A stretch of DNA of 64,000 nt, taken from Martelella endophytica. Its GTDB lineage: Bacteria; Pseudomonadota; Alphaproteobacteria; Rhizobiales; Rhizobiaceae. The DNA is taken from positions 3,024,273-3,088,272 of the forward strand of contig NZ_CP010803.1 of assembly GCF_000960975.1 (NCBI RefSeq), written 5' to 3'. This document shows, piece by piece, positions 16,772 through 27,171 of the stretch (its first letter is position 1; every line of letters begins with the position of its first letter). Position numbers and translations under genes: made by a program. The notes under the pieces are model-generated. The model saw nothing but the letters and a program-made list of their open reading frames with translations, did not search any database and was not told the DNA's origin.

Positions 16772-17167
16772 TCAGCGACGGATCGGAAGGAGGTCGCGAA
16801 GACGCGGGTCACGCAGATAAAGACCACCCCAGGCCAGAAGGCCCAGCAGAAGAGAGAGAAGCTCGGGCGGAGACCCGATTTCGCCCAGGCGGAGGTGCGC
16901 GCAGATCGCGCCACCGAGAAAACCGGTGATCAGGATTGCGCCGAGGAAAGAGGTGGCCGGAATGGCATAAAGGATTACGCAAGCAAGCATGATCATGCCC
17001 AGAACCGGGGCGATGGTCGTCTCAAACCCCGCCTCTCCAAGCATGCCAGCGGCAAGATCCGGGACAAAGAACTGCACCGAGGCGTCCAAAGGCAGCGCCA
17101 CGATGACCAGGGCGCTTGCTGAACGTCCGATCCAGAATAGGCGGTCTGGCCTCACTCTCTCCGACAT
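16772..17167 (-). CDS. DoxX-like integral membrane protein
   Basis: 131 residues from the ATG at 17167, with AGGGAAC upstream; the frame continues to 17218, but the start chosen leaves a short cytoplasmic N-terminus. Four hydrophobic helices are visible (ALVIVALPLDASVQFFVP, IAPVLGMIMLACVILYAIP, FLGAILITGFLGGAICAHL, LLLGLLAWGGLYL), matching the small DoxX-like family. Such proteins are associated with thiosulfate or redox metabolism, though the function of this subgroup is unclear. First gene of the minus-strand unit and divergent from a LysR gene about 120 bases away. Confidence 0.75.
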   Translation of the reverse strand: MSERVRPDRLFWIGRSASALVIVALPLDASVQFFVPDLAAGMLGEAGFETTIAPVLGMIMLACVILYAIPATSFLGAILITGFLGGAICAHLRLGEIGSPPELLSLLLGLLAWGGLYLRDPRLRDLLPIRR

Positions 17168-17286
17168 GATGTTCCCTGTGTGAAGTGTCGTTACGTCCCC
17201 CTGTCTATCGGACACCATCTATGTCATAAATCATGATAAGCAGAACGCATTGTTACTCTCAGAGAGAACAGATATCGGGCGGGCGT

Positions 17287-18192
17287 ATGTACAATCTCGA
17301 ACACCTCCTCATTTTCATCCGTGTCGCAGAGATGCGCAGCTTCAGTCGGGCGGCGGAAAGCCTGGGTATCCAGAAGGGGCGCGCCTCGACCGTCGTGCGG
17401 CAGTTGGAGGACGAGCTGGGCGTTCGGCTTCTGCATCGCACGACACGCAGCGTGCAATTGACCGAGGACGGGCGAAGCTTTCAGGAGCGCGCGCGGGAAC
17501 TGCTGACCGATTTCGACGAACTGCAGTCGATGTTTGCAGAGGACGGCGTCGGGCTGCGGGGGCGCCTTCGGGTCGATCTGCCCACCGAACTGGCACGCAC
17601 GACGATCGTGCCGGTCCTGCCGGACTTCATGGCCGCCTATCCCGCGTTGGAGCTGGAGATGTCGAGCACGGATCGGCAGGTTGACCTGGTCGAGGAAGGG
17701 TTCGACTGCGTGTTGCGCCTCGGGCCGGTCGGAGACGAAACGTTGATCGCCCGCCCATTGGGCCGGCTGCGCATGGTGAACGCCGCCAGCCCGGCCTATC
17801 TCGCGCGGCGCGGCACCCCACGAACGCTGGAGGATCTGCGGCTTCAGGATCACCGGACGATCCACTACAGCCGGTCCCTCGGCGCAAAACCCTATGGCTG
17901 GGAATATCCGGATGGCGATGGCTATGCCACTTTGCCCTTGCCCGGTGCCCTGCATGTCAACAGCGTGCAAAGCTATGAGGCCGCGGGCCTCGCAGGCCTT
18001 GGCCTGATCCAGGCTGCACAGACGGGTATTCACCGTCATTTGGAGAGCGGAGCCCTGGTGGAGGTTCTGCCCGATTTTCGCCCGGAACCACTCGACGTAT
18101 GTCTCGTCGTAGCGCACCGCCGCAACCTCTCGCGCAGGGTTCGCGCATTCATGACATGGATCGCAGAGGTCCTCGCGCCCTACCTGGAATAG
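17287..18192 (+). CDS. LysR-family transcriptional regulator
   Basis: 301 residues from the ATG at 17287 (MYNLEHLLIFIRVAEMRSFSR), the normal family start; the open frame begins at 17233. The HTH is at about residues 17-47 (ESLGIQKGRASTVVRQLEDEL), with a LysR effector domain after residue 90. It is divergent from the DoxX-like gene and is the probable regulator of the DoxX/FMN reductase/aldehyde dehydrogenase unit. The effector is unknown. Confidence 0.85.
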   Translation: MYNLEHLLIFIRVAEMRSFSRAAESLGIQKGRASTVVRQLEDELGVRLLHRTTRSVQLTEDGRSFQERARELLTDFDELQSMFAEDGVGLRGRLRVDLPTELARTTIVPVLPDFMAAYPALELEMSSTDRQVDLVEEGFDCVLRLGPVGDETLIARPLGRLRMVNAASPAYLARRGTPRTLEDLRLQDHRTIHYSRSLGAKPYGWEYPDGDGYATLPLPGALHVNSVQSYEAAGLAGLGLIQAAQTGIHRHLESGALVEVLPDFRPEPLDVCLVVAHRRNLSRRVRAFMTWIAEVLAPYLE

Positions 18193-19060
18193 CACGACAG
18201 TTGCGTATCTATTTGTTTCTTATGGTGACAAATTGAGTCCGTCGTGTTGGTGGTCTCCGCGTCCATTTCCGGATTTGGCCATGTGGATAGGCTCAGGCAG
18301 GCGATCACGCAGCGTGATTTCCGACACCTTTTGCCTTTCGGCAACGGTGGGGGATGGTCAGTTCTCAACGGCAATCAATAACTCAGCAGGTCAATCCGTA
18401 CGCTCAAGAAATCGTGGCTTCGAACAAGGATGTGAACCGGGCGTCGATTCACAGGTCATTAACTGATACGACCCCACGTGGACATGGAATGCCGTACCTG
18501 ACGCACCTCCTTGAGGTTGTTGGCGTACTTTTTGAGCTACCTGACTAGATCCTTCCAATGAACCCGCTATTCGGACGCTTCACCGCGAGAGTCCGCTCTC
18601 GGGACGCAGGGCCGCTTCTTTGAATGACCGATATGGGGGCGCCTTCCGGACCGGCAGCAAGGGGGCCGACTGCTGACTGGCAGGTTTGGTCTCACCAATT
18701 AGCGAAGCGGACGTTCGGGCTTGAGAGGCATATAGTCGCTTTCGGCCCAGAGCCGACCTTCGTGCCAGGCGCGGCGGATGACCTGTGTCCGCCCAAAGCG
18801 GCTGATGCCAGATGGTAGTGAAAGCGGGTTATGGCGAATGCGCACTGCAAGATGCCCAAGACTCTCCGGAAAAATGGAGGGAAGTCGGGTCTCAGATCAC
18901 TTCGCGTCTCCCGCTTGTTTCCTCCTCTTCAAACCGTTTCCGGGCCGTTTCGGTTCCCGAGCGTTCGAGGATTTGCAAGAGGCGAGGCCGCAAGCGGGTG
19001 TCGAACGAAAAAGGCCGCGCTCGGATGGACGCGGCCTCTGGTCGTCTTCGGCGATATGTT
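18193..19060. other. Long gene-poor region with degenerate repeats
   Basis: No convincing gene on either strand; the short open frames have no ribosome sites or recognisable domains. A repeat unit TGAATGACCGATATGGGGGCGCCTT at 18621-18645 recurs in nearly the same form at 38702-38725. Further degenerate fragments of this intergenic repeat type (for example ACGTTCGGGCTTGAG near 18710) suggest old repetitive debris rather than genes. Confidence 0.5.
18621..18645. repeat. Dispersed intergenic repeat, copy 1
   Basis: TGAATGACCGATATGGGGGCGCCTT; the second copy near 38702 differs by one substitution and one missing base. Both lie in gene-poor DNA next to ABC transporter operons. Function unknown. 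Confidence 0.4.
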
Positions 19061-21163
19061 TCAGACCAGCGCGGCTTCCGGCAGCCAGGAGCGGTAGAGC
19101 GGGTGGTCGGCCTTGATCGGCATTGGCGTCGGCATGCCGGTGCGCTGGGAATGATAGGCGGCGGTCACAAGCTCCAGCGAACGGCGGGCGTCCTCGAGTG
19201 TCACCGGAGGTTCGGTGCCGTCGACGAGCGCCTTGTGGAGGAGCTGGAACTGGCGGGTATAGCCGTCCTCCTCCTCCTTGTAGCCCGAAAGCGCTTCATT
19301 GATGCGTGCCTGATGTTCTTCAGTGCCGGCCGTGAAGGTCCAGGGATCGCGGCCCATCGTGTAGGGCTCCAGCACGCTTTCTGCGACGAGATCGGCAAAG
19401 CAGAAGCGCAGGCGCGAGATCTCCTTGCGGGAGCCGAGCGTCATCGAAAGTGCTGCGAGCGAGCCGTTCTCCATCTTCACCGACAGTGTCGCGGTGTCCT
19501 CGACCTCGATCGGGTTTACCAGCGTCGTGCCGTGGCTGAAGACTTCAGCGCAAGCGCCCTGGACATAGTTGAGCATGTCGTGGGCATGGATTGCGTGGCC
19601 AAGCAGGCCGCCGCCGAGTTCGCTCTTCCACTTGCCGCGCCACGGAACCGCGTAGTAATCCGGCCCGCGCCACCAGTGGGTCTCGATGGTGGTGAGATAG
19701 GCCCGGCCCGTCAGCCCGTGCTCGATGAGATATTTGAGCTTCTGCAGGCCGGTGCCATAACGATACTGGAAGATCGGCATCACCACACGATCGGTGGTGC
19801 CGACGATCTCCATCATCGCGTCGACATCGGCGATCGAGCCGAAGAGCGGCTTCTCGCAGATCACATGCTTACCGGCCTCGATGGCGCGCTTGCAGAGTTC
19901 GAAATGCGAATCCGGCGGGGTGCAGATGTCGATGATGTCGAGGTCGTTGCGGGCAAGCAGCGTGTCCACATCCTGGGTATAGTCGGCAATCTTGTGCTCG
20001 GCGCAGAGCGCGCGGCCGCGCTCCTCATCGAGCGAGCACAGCACGGCGACCTCGAACAGGTCCGGGTTCCAGCCGAAGCCGGAAAGATGCCGTGCGGCGA
20101 TGCCGGCGCCGATCACGCCGACGCGAAATTTCCTGGTCATTGCAGATTTCCTCCCTAGCCGCCGATCCGGGCGGCATTTTGCCTGCGCCTCGAGCGAGAG
20201 GCGGCAGACTTCATAGACATGCGCCTGCGACATTGCCGTTTCGGTGCGCTCACCGACATCATCGACAAAGGCGCGGAAATAGATGAGCTCCTCGCCGCTG
20301 CAATCGATGTAGGTCTTTTCCTCACCGTTGACGAGGAACAGGTGATCCTTGCCGGGCCGGCCGCAGATGTCGATATACTTGCGCAGTTCGATATAGCCCT
20401 CGGTGCCGAGGATGGTCAGTCGGCCGTCGCCCCAGGTGCCGAGCGCGTCCGGCGTGAACCAGTCGACGCGGACATAGCCGGTGGCCTTGTCGGAGCGCAG
20501 CAGCAGGTCGCCGAAATCCTGGAAGGCGGGCTTTTCCGGCATGGAGAAGTTGCCGACGCTGCTGGCCACGACCTCGCCGCTGGTCGAGCCGGTATAGAAC
20601 AGGAACTGGTCGATCTGGTGCGAGGCGATGTCGACGATGATGCCGCCGAAGCGCTCGGGATCGAAGAACCAGTCGGGCCGGGTGGGAAGCTGCAGCTTGT
20701 GCGGCCCGGTGCCGATGGTCTGGACCACCCGGCCGATCGCGCCCTCCTGCACCAGCCTGCCGGCCTTGACGGCGGAGCGGACGCTGTGGCGCTCGGTAAA
20801 GCAGATCGAGAAGATCCTGCCGGTCTCTTCCTGGGTCTTGCGAACCTCGGCCAGTTGCTCGAAGGTCGTCAGACCCGGCTTGTCGACCATCACGTCCTTG
20901 CCGGCCTTCATGGCACGGACCGCGAGCCCGGCGCGGTCGGCGGGGATGGCAGCGATGCAGATGACGTCGATCGTCGGATCATCGAATATCCTGTCGCGAT
21001 CGAGCTTGGGGACGTCCGGATAGCTTTCCTCCATCGCCGTGACGACACCGGGCGCGGTGGTTTCCGGGCAGTAGCCGACAAATTCGGCGCCAGCCGCCAG
21101 AAGCCCCTTCACATGGTCGAATATATGGCCGTGGTCGAGACCGACGGCTGCAAACCTCAACAT
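19061..21163 (-). CDS. Double Gfo/Idh/MocA oxidoreductase open frame (fusion)
   Basis: 700 residues containing two complete NAD(P)-dependent oxidoreductases of the Gfo/Idh/MocA family. The first (residues 1-341) starts LRFAAVGLDHGHIFDHV and has VMVDKPGLTTFEQLAEV. The second starts at M342 (TRKFRVGVIGAGIAARH) and has VICEKPLFGSIADV; these EKP/DKP motifs mark the family. Each normally ends at about 340-390 residues and is a separate gene. A ribosome site (GGGAGGAAA, 20147-20155) sits just before M342 at 20140, and a stop in another frame lies beside it, so this is probably a frameshift fusion of two genes. They likely oxidise sugars or inositols imported by the adjacent ABC system. It may still act as two proteins. 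Confidence 0.8.
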   Translation of the reverse strand: MLRFAAVGLDHGHIFDHVKGLLAAGAEFVGYCPETTAPGVVTAMEESYPDVPKLDRDRIFDDPTIDVICIAAIPADRAGLAVRAMKAGKDVMVDKPGLTTFEQLAEVRKTQEETGRIFSICFTERHSVRSAVKAGRLVQEGAIGRVVQTIGTGPHKLQLPTRPDWFFDPERFGGIIVDIASHQIDQFLFYTGSTSGEVVASSVGNFSMPEKPAFQDFGDLLLRSDKATGYVRVDWFTPDALGTWGDGRLTILGTEGYIELRKYIDICGRPGKDHLFLVNGEEKTYIDCSGEELIYFRAFVDDVGERTETAMSQAHVYEVCRLSLEAQAKCRPDRRLGRKSAMTRKFRVGVIGAGIAARHLSGFGWNPDLFEVAVLCSLDEERGRALCAEHKIADYTQDVDTLLARNDLDIIDICTPPDSHFELCKRAIEAGKHVICEKPLFGSIADVDAMMEIVGTTDRVVMPIFQYRYGTGLQKLKYLIEHGLTGRAYLTTIETHWWRGPDYYAVPWRGKWKSELGGGLLGHAIHAHDMLNYVQGACAEVFSHGTTLVNPIEVEDTATLSVKMENGSLAALSMTLGSRKEISRLRFCFADLVAESVLEPYTMGRDPWTFTAGTEEHQARINEALSGYKEEEDGYTRQFQLLHKALVDGTEPPVTLEDARRSLELVTAAYHSQRTGMPTPMPIKADHPLYRSWLPEAALV
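20147..20155 (-). promoter_or_regulatory. Ribosome-binding site before the second oxidoreductase half
   Basis: On the minus strand GGGAGGAAA is followed by six bases and ATG (20140), which begins the second oxidoreductase. The TAG at 20155-20157 in another frame probably ended the first gene originally, as expected if a frameshift had joined two cistrons. Confidence 0.6.
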
Positions 21164-21173
21164 TTCTCACTCC

Positions 21174-22301
<1,128 letters not shown>

Positions 22302-22373
22302 GGATTGCCTCCCGGATGGGCTTAAGTTCTGTGTTCTGGTGGTCGCCGAAGAGGCGGTAGGCCAACGCTCTCG

Positions 22374-23240
22374 TCATCGCTTCATCCCCGTGGTGGCTAT
22401 GCCCTCGATGAGTAGCTTCTGGAACACTAGGAAGAAGCCGAAAACGGGCACCAGCGACAGGACGGACATGGCGAACAGGCCGCCGAAATTCGACACGCCG
22501 GTCGAATCCACGAAGGTCCTGAGGCCGAGCATGGCGGTATATTGCTCCATGTCGTTCAGATAGATCAGCGGCCCGAGGAAATCGTCCCAGGTCCAGATGA
22601 AGGTGAAGATCGAGGCGGTGGCCAGCACCGGCATCGACAGCGGCATGATCACCTTCCAGTAGATCCGCCAGGGCGAGCAGCCATCCATCATCGCCGCCTC
22701 GTCGAGTTCCTTCGGGATACCGCGGAAGAACTGCACCATCAGGAAGATGAAGAAGGCATCGACTGCGAGGAATTTCGGCACCACCAGCGGCAGGAAGGTG
22801 TTGACCCAGCCTAGTCCCCGAAACAGCACATATTGCGGTATCAGGGTCACGTGATAGGGCAGCATCAGGGTCATCAGCATCAGCGCGAAGAACACGCGTC
22901 GGCCCCTGAAATCTAAACGCGCGAAGGCGAAGGCGGCGAGCGAGCAGCTGAACACATTGCCGATAACGCAGAGGATCGCGACCAGGAAGGAATTGCTGAA
23001 GAACCGGCCGAAGCTGACCGGAAGCCCGTTCCAGCCCTCGATGTAGGACCTGAGGCTGAAGCTCGATGGGATCAGGCTTGCCGAGGAGAAGATTTCGTTC
23101 TCGGGCCTGAACGAGGCCGACAGCATCCACAAAAGCGGATAGATCATCGCGATCGAGGCGCCGATCAGCAGCACGTGAACGAGAATGCCGACGAGGCGAG
23201 AACGCGTCGTGGCTTCGGAAAGCGTGGCGTTATTCGTCAT
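22374..23240 (-). CDS. Carbohydrate ABC transporter permease (MalG type)
   Basis: 288 residues from the ATG at 23240 (MTNNATLSEA), which overlaps the end of the MalF-type gene by 11 bases; the open frame extends further but overlaps more. About six transmembrane helices, with the EAA loop for ATPase contact near residue 190 (ELDEAAMMDGCSPWRIYWKVIMPLSMPVL). Ends with GIATTGMKR, the common MalG terminus. With the adjacent MalF-type permease it forms the membrane channel of a CUT1 importer. Confidence 0.85.
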   Translation of the reverse strand: MTNNATLSEATTRSRLVGILVHVLLIGASIAMIYPLLWMLSASFRPENEIFSSASLIPSSFSLRSYIEGWNGLPVSFGRFFSNSFLVAILCVIGNVFSCSLAAFAFARLDFRGRRVFFALMLMTLMLPYHVTLIPQYVLFRGLGWVNTFLPLVVPKFLAVDAFFIFLMVQFFRGIPKELDEAAMMDGCSPWRIYWKVIMPLSMPVLATASIFTFIWTWDDFLGPLIYLNDMEQYTAMLGLRTFVDSTGVSNFGGLFAMSVLSLVPVFGFFLVFQKLLIEGIATTGMKR

Positions 23241-24177
23241 AGTGCACCCAATAGCGGCTGGTGAGGAAGGCAAAGGCCGTGAACAGCGCGATGATGATCA
23301 GTAGCACCCAGGCAAGCGCTGAAGCGTAGCCCATGCGGAAATAGCCGAAGGCTTCCTGATAGAGATAGAGGGTGTAAAACAGCAGCGAATTGACCGGGCC
23401 GCCCGAACCGTTCGAGATGATGAAGGCGGGTGTGAAGGTCTTGAACGCGTCAATGGTCTGGATGATAGCGTTGAAGAAGATCACCGGAGTCAGAAGCGGC
23501 ACGGTGATTCGCACGAACTGCCGCCAACGGCTGGCGCCGTCGATCTGCGCCGCCTCGTAGACGTCGGCGGGAATCTGCCGCAGGCCGGCGAGGAAGACGA
23601 TCATCGGGGAGCCGAACTGCCAGACGGCGAGGACAATCAGGGTCCACAGCGAATAGTTCGGGTTCGATATCCAGCTTGGACCCTCGATACCAAACTGGGC
23701 GAGGAACTGGTTGACCAAGCCATTGCCGGCAAAAAGCTGCCGCCAGAGGATGGCGATCGCGACGCTCGCGCCGAGGAGCGAGGGCAGGTAGAACAGCGCC
23801 CGGTAAAGCGGCAGGCCGCGGATACCGCGGTTGAGCAGGATCGCGACGACCAGAGCGAAGACGAGCTTCAGCGGAACGGAAAACAGCACGTAGACGAAGG
23901 TGACCCTGACCGAGGTCATGAACTTGGCGTCGGCCGTGAACATACGGACGTAATTTGCCGTTCCGACCCAGTCCGGAGCCGTCAGCAGGTCGAAATCCGT
24001 GAAGGAAAGATAGAGCGACCAGAGGATGGGACCGAGGGACAGACACAGGAAACCGATCCCCCAGGGGAGCAGGAAAAGATAGCCTGCGCCTTCCGCTGAG
24101 GCGTACCACGGGCGAGCCTTTCCCCTAACCATCCCCCCGCGCGGGGGGACGGCGTCAGAAGGCGTTGTGATCGTCAT
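23230..24177 (-). CDS. Carbohydrate ABC transporter permease (MalF type)
   Basis: 315 residues with a cytoplasmic N-terminus and about six membrane helices (GYLFLLPWGIGFLCLSLGPI, VTFVYVLFSVPLKLVFALV and others). The EAA loop VYEAAQIDGASRWRQFVRITVPLLTPVIFF is typical of MalF-type CUT1 permeases. The start has GGAGCTGACC upstream and lies two bases after the binding-protein stop. It resembles the permease at 32798-33703 (shared FTDFDLL/FTNYDLL, WVG and ASRWRQF/ASPVQRF patterns), so the two operons may have a common origin. Confidence 0.9.
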   Translation of the reverse strand: MTITTPSDAVPPRGGMVRGKARPWYASAEGAGYLFLLPWGIGFLCLSLGPILWSLYLSFTDFDLLTAPDWVGTANYVRMFTADAKFMTSVRVTFVYVLFSVPLKLVFALVVAILLNRGIRGLPLYRALFYLPSLLGASVAIAILWRQLFAGNGLVNQFLAQFGIEGPSWISNPNYSLWTLIVLAVWQFGSPMIVFLAGLRQIPADVYEAAQIDGASRWRQFVRITVPLLTPVIFFNAIIQTIDAFKTFTPAFIISNGSGGPVNSLLFYTLYLYQEAFGYFRMGYASALAWVLLIIIALFTAFAFLTSRYWVHYDE

Positions 24178-24179
24178 GG

Positions 24180-25469
24180 TCAGCTCCGGCTCAGGAGTTC
24201 GTTCGCCTGCTGGACCAGGTCGGGACCTGCGTCGTCAGGCTTCTGCATTCCGAAGGCGACCTGCTGGCTGATATTGGCCAGAACCGACTGGTTGATCTCG
24301 CCGGCCGCCGTCGGCGGTGAAGGCGGGATCGGTCCGAGGATGTCGCCGAGGCTCGAGACATATTCGAGGCTTGCCCGCTCGAGCGGCGTCAATGTCGGGG
24401 CGAGCGCCTCACGCACCGCCTCCGAACACGGGATACCGCGCTCGGTGCCGAGAACCTTCGCCGCTTCAAGGTCATTGACGAAGAAGCTGAGGAATTTGGC
24501 GGCTTCGGCCTTTGCGCGCGACGAGGTGGCGATCGAGAAGAACATCGAAGGCTTGCGATACTGACCGCCGGTCGCATCGGCCGCGATCAGCGGAAAGGGA
24601 GCGAGAGCGAGCGGATCCTGCATCAGGGCCTGATAGGCAACCAGGAGATTGGAGTTGTCCGTCTGGATGGCCGCCTTGCCGGTCACCAGCATGGAGGATT
24701 CCATCGGTCCCGTACCAAGCGCGGTGTCCTCGGCGGAAACGCAAACGCCGGCATCCCGCAGCTTCGACCACATGATAAACCACTCGGTGGCGTCGTCGGC
24801 GTCGAAGGCGAGCTTGCCATCGGCGGTGTAGAGCGCCTTTTTGCGCTGGCGTAGCCAGCTTTCGAGAACCTGTTCGTTGCCGGAGGAATCGGTGATCACG
24901 CTGATGCCCTTCGGCAGGCCGGCCTGCTTGAAGAGATCGGCATATTCGTAGAGCTGGTCATAGGTGAAACCGCCCTGCGGCAGTTCGATCCCGGCTTTCT
25001 CAAGGATGACGGTATTGTAGACGCAGGCCATCGAATTCGCACCGAGGCTGATGCCGTAGAGCTTGCCGTCGACGGAGCCGCCCTGGATCTGGTCTTCGTC
25101 GAAGTCGTCGAGATTGAGCTGCTGGCCGACGAATTCGTCAAGCGGCGCAATCGCGTTGCGTGACGCGTATTCGGTGATGTAGCGGTAATCCATCTGCACG
25201 ACGTCGGGTGCATTGCCGCCGGCGATCTGGGTCGCGAGCTTGGTCCAGTAGTCGTTCCACGACAGAAACTCGTTCTGGACGGCGATGCCGGTCTTGTCGG
25301 CGAAAATCGCGCTGGCCTGGCCCGTCTTGTCGGCGCGGGCCTGTCCGCCCCAGAAGATAAGGCGTAGCCTGTCGGCTGCGGCGTGGGCGATGTTGCTGCT
25401 CAAGCCGGCGGTGACTGCTGTAAGGCCGGCAATCTGCATGAACTGACGGCGACCAATGTGATTGATCAT
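24180..25469 (-). CDS. Extracellular sugar-binding protein (CUT1), Tat-type signal
   Basis: 429 residues. The N-terminus GRRQFMQIAGLTAVTAG followed by ALA-like residues and IAHAAADRL is a probable twin-arginine signal peptide. The body fits an ABC periplasmic binding protein (LRLIFWGGQARADKTG, MACVYNTVILEKAGIELP, PSMFFSIATSS). It captures the substrate in the periplasm for the permeases just downstream. It is clearly paralogous to the binding protein at 28500-29777: the same FWG-x-Q-x-R start, the same PSMFFSI and the same QQVAF/SQEVAF end segment. The start has GAGGAGC upstream. Substrate unknown. Confidence 0.85.
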   Translation of the reverse strand: MINHIGRRQFMQIAGLTAVTAGLSSNIAHAAADRLRLIFWGGQARADKTGQASAIFADKTGIAVQNEFLSWNDYWTKLATQIAGGNAPDVVQMDYRYITEYASRNAIAPLDEFVGQQLNLDDFDEDQIQGGSVDGKLYGISLGANSMACVYNTVILEKAGIELPQGGFTYDQLYEYADLFKQAGLPKGISVITDSSGNEQVLESWLRQRKKALYTADGKLAFDADDATEWFIMWSKLRDAGVCVSAEDTALGTGPMESSMLVTGKAAIQTDNSNLLVAYQALMQDPLALAPFPLIAADATGGQYRKPSMFFSIATSSRAKAEAAKFLSFFVNDLEAAKVLGTERGIPCSEAVREALAPTLTPLERASLEYVSSLGDILGPIPPSPPTAAGEINQSVLANISQQVAFGMQKPDDAGPDLVQQANELLSRS

Positions 25470-25564
25470 ATGCTCCTCCTTTGATGCCGAATTCTCCTCA
25501 ATCGGCGAGAAATGAGGTTATCAACCGGCCAAGCATATGAAAAATACGATTTTCCGACAGCGTT

Positions 25565-25579
25565 ATAGATTCGATCTAT
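25565..25579. promoter_or_regulatory. ATAGAT-TCG-ATCTAT operator candidate
   Basis: A palindrome with 6-base arms overlapping the LysR stop codon and 95 bases upstream of the binding-protein start, so in promoter position of the ABC operon. It fits the T-N11-A rule for LysR boxes. A near-identical palindrome (ATAGACA-A-TGTCTAT) precedes the paralogous LysR at 30039. Confidence 0.55.
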
Positions 25580-26514
25580 GTGTTAGGTTTATCTGGAACG
25601 TCAAATCGCGCTAAGCCCAATGCACGAATTTCATCAATCAGCGCGGCGGTTCTTGGGTTCTGATCGGCGTCCTGAGTGGCGTAGATTCCGACATTCTCAA
25701 GCGGATTGGTATGGCTAGGCAGCAATGCGACCTCCCTCAGGCCCTTCTCCACGAGCTTATCAGCCAGAAGCGTGGTGAAGCGAAGGACACCATCGCTGTG
25801 GAGCATGTAGTCGATGCAGGCGGACATGGAGTTCGAGGCGAAGCCATGACCGTCGATCCTGTAGCGGGGGCTGCCTTCGCCGTCGGGCTGGCGCAGGAAT
25901 AGTCGTTCATAGCGCTGGTCCGGCGAGCCCGGCGAGACGCGGGGATAGGCCTGGATATCCTCCCGCCTGCGCGGTTCGCCGAGCAGAGGATGTCCCTCTC
26001 GTACGAAATAGCCCTGCCGCGCCCTACAGAACGGCACGAAGCGCGTGTTGAACTCCGCCGCGATGGATGGCGTTTCGTGCCCGACAAACATCGAAATCTC
26101 GCCGGCCAGAAGTTGATCCATACAGCGTAGTTGGTTGCCGATACTGACGTGGACCGGCGCTTCGGGGTAGAGCCTGCGATGCTCGAAAGCCCAGTCGCGC
26201 AGGAAAAGAACCCACCATGTGTAACCGGTGCCGATGCTAATCGAGCGTTCCGTTTGCATCCGCTGCCGTTCGATGAGGTCGATGGTATTGTCGTAGAGCC
26301 GGCGCATCACGCGCACGTTTTCGAAGAGCGTCATGCCATATGGCGTTAGCGTCACGCCGCGGGCTGTACGCTTGAACAGAGTGACACCGAGGTTCTCTTC
26401 GAGTTTCCGGATGTTGAAGGTTAGGGTCGGCTGCGTGACATTCAATAATTGCGCCGCCCGGCTGAAAGATCCGGATTCCGCGATCGACAGAAACTGTTGC
26501 AGAATTTTGTCCAT
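25576..26514 (-). CDS. LysR-family regulator of the sugar ABC operon
   Basis: 312 residues. The HTH covers residues about 5-35 (LQQFLSIAESGSFSRAAQLLNVTQPTLTFNIRKLEE), followed by a LysR effector domain including YTWWVLFLRDWAFEHR. It precedes the binding protein on the same strand, about 100 bases away, with an operator-like palindrome between. Paralogous to the LysR at 30039-30968, with shared phrases NVTQPTLT, VRxMxRxYDN and TWW-LF-RD. Likely regulator of this ABC operon; the inducer is probably the sugar or its breakdown product. Confidence 0.85.
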   Translation of the reverse strand: MDKILQQFLSIAESGSFSRAAQLLNVTQPTLTFNIRKLEENLGVTLFKRTARGVTLTPYGMTLFENVRVMRRLYDNTIDLIERQRMQTERSISIGTGYTWWVLFLRDWAFEHRRLYPEAPVHVSIGNQLRCMDQLLAGEISMFVGHETPSIAAEFNTRFVPFCRARQGYFVREGHPLLGEPRRREDIQAYPRVSPGSPDQRYERLFLRQPDGEGSPRYRIDGHGFASNSMSACIDYMLHSDGVLRFTTLLADKLVEKGLREVALLPSHTNPLENVGIYATQDADQNPRTAALIDEIRALGLARFDVPDKPNT

Positions 26515-27171
26515 CTAACCTCCCCCATATTGTGCCAGCGCGTTCTATAGCAAGCGGTTGAGAGAGTCTGCCTTAGGTTCAGATTTCTTCAATAGGGAGC
26601 CAATTGACTTAAAGTTGCTGGAGATCCAGGCTAGAACGTTTGAGTTTTCGATATGCTGGTGGCCAGCATTGTTGCTTAGCTGAGGTCCAAATGTGGTAAC
26701 TTTGCAATCTTCCGTAACATGTTTTTATTTTTCTCAAGGGCTTAGTGCGAAGTTTTGAAGCGATCTTGGAAATCCGGACACCTTGTCAAGGTGTATCCTT
26801 CGAATTGGAGAGACATGAGAATGTCTCCGGAATTTATCGGTCGTGTTTGAAGCGAAGATCGCGCTTGTGGCGATACGCTGTGACAAAGCGAGCCAGAAGA
26901 TCGCAGCGAAAGGACCATGTGCGCAGGCTGAAAGGTGGGGCTATCGAAAGCGTGGCGGTTGTGTTCGTCCGGTGCTGCTAGATTGGAAAAGTGGACGGAA
27001 GAGGTGGCCAAGAAACTGTAGACCAAGGGCCAATTTAGCAGCAACGCCGGATGCTGTTTCTGCCGCAAACGTCGATGGCGCGAAGCTCGACAAGGCTCGT
27101 CACCAATGATGCGCTACCTTGCCACGACGATGCGGAGCACCGCACCGATCAGCTTCACCGTGATGAAAGAG
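26515..27171. other. Intergenic region, no gene recognised
   Basis: Lies between the LysR start and the sulfatase stop. The short frames lack ribosome sites and recognisable domains. It must hold the LysR promoter near 26520-26650, but I could not assign -35/-10 boxes with confidence. Confidence 0.45.

Noticed and set aside
26742..27109. Several short overlapping frames between LysR and sulfatase
   Set aside because: None has a start with a ribosome site or any recognisable motif.
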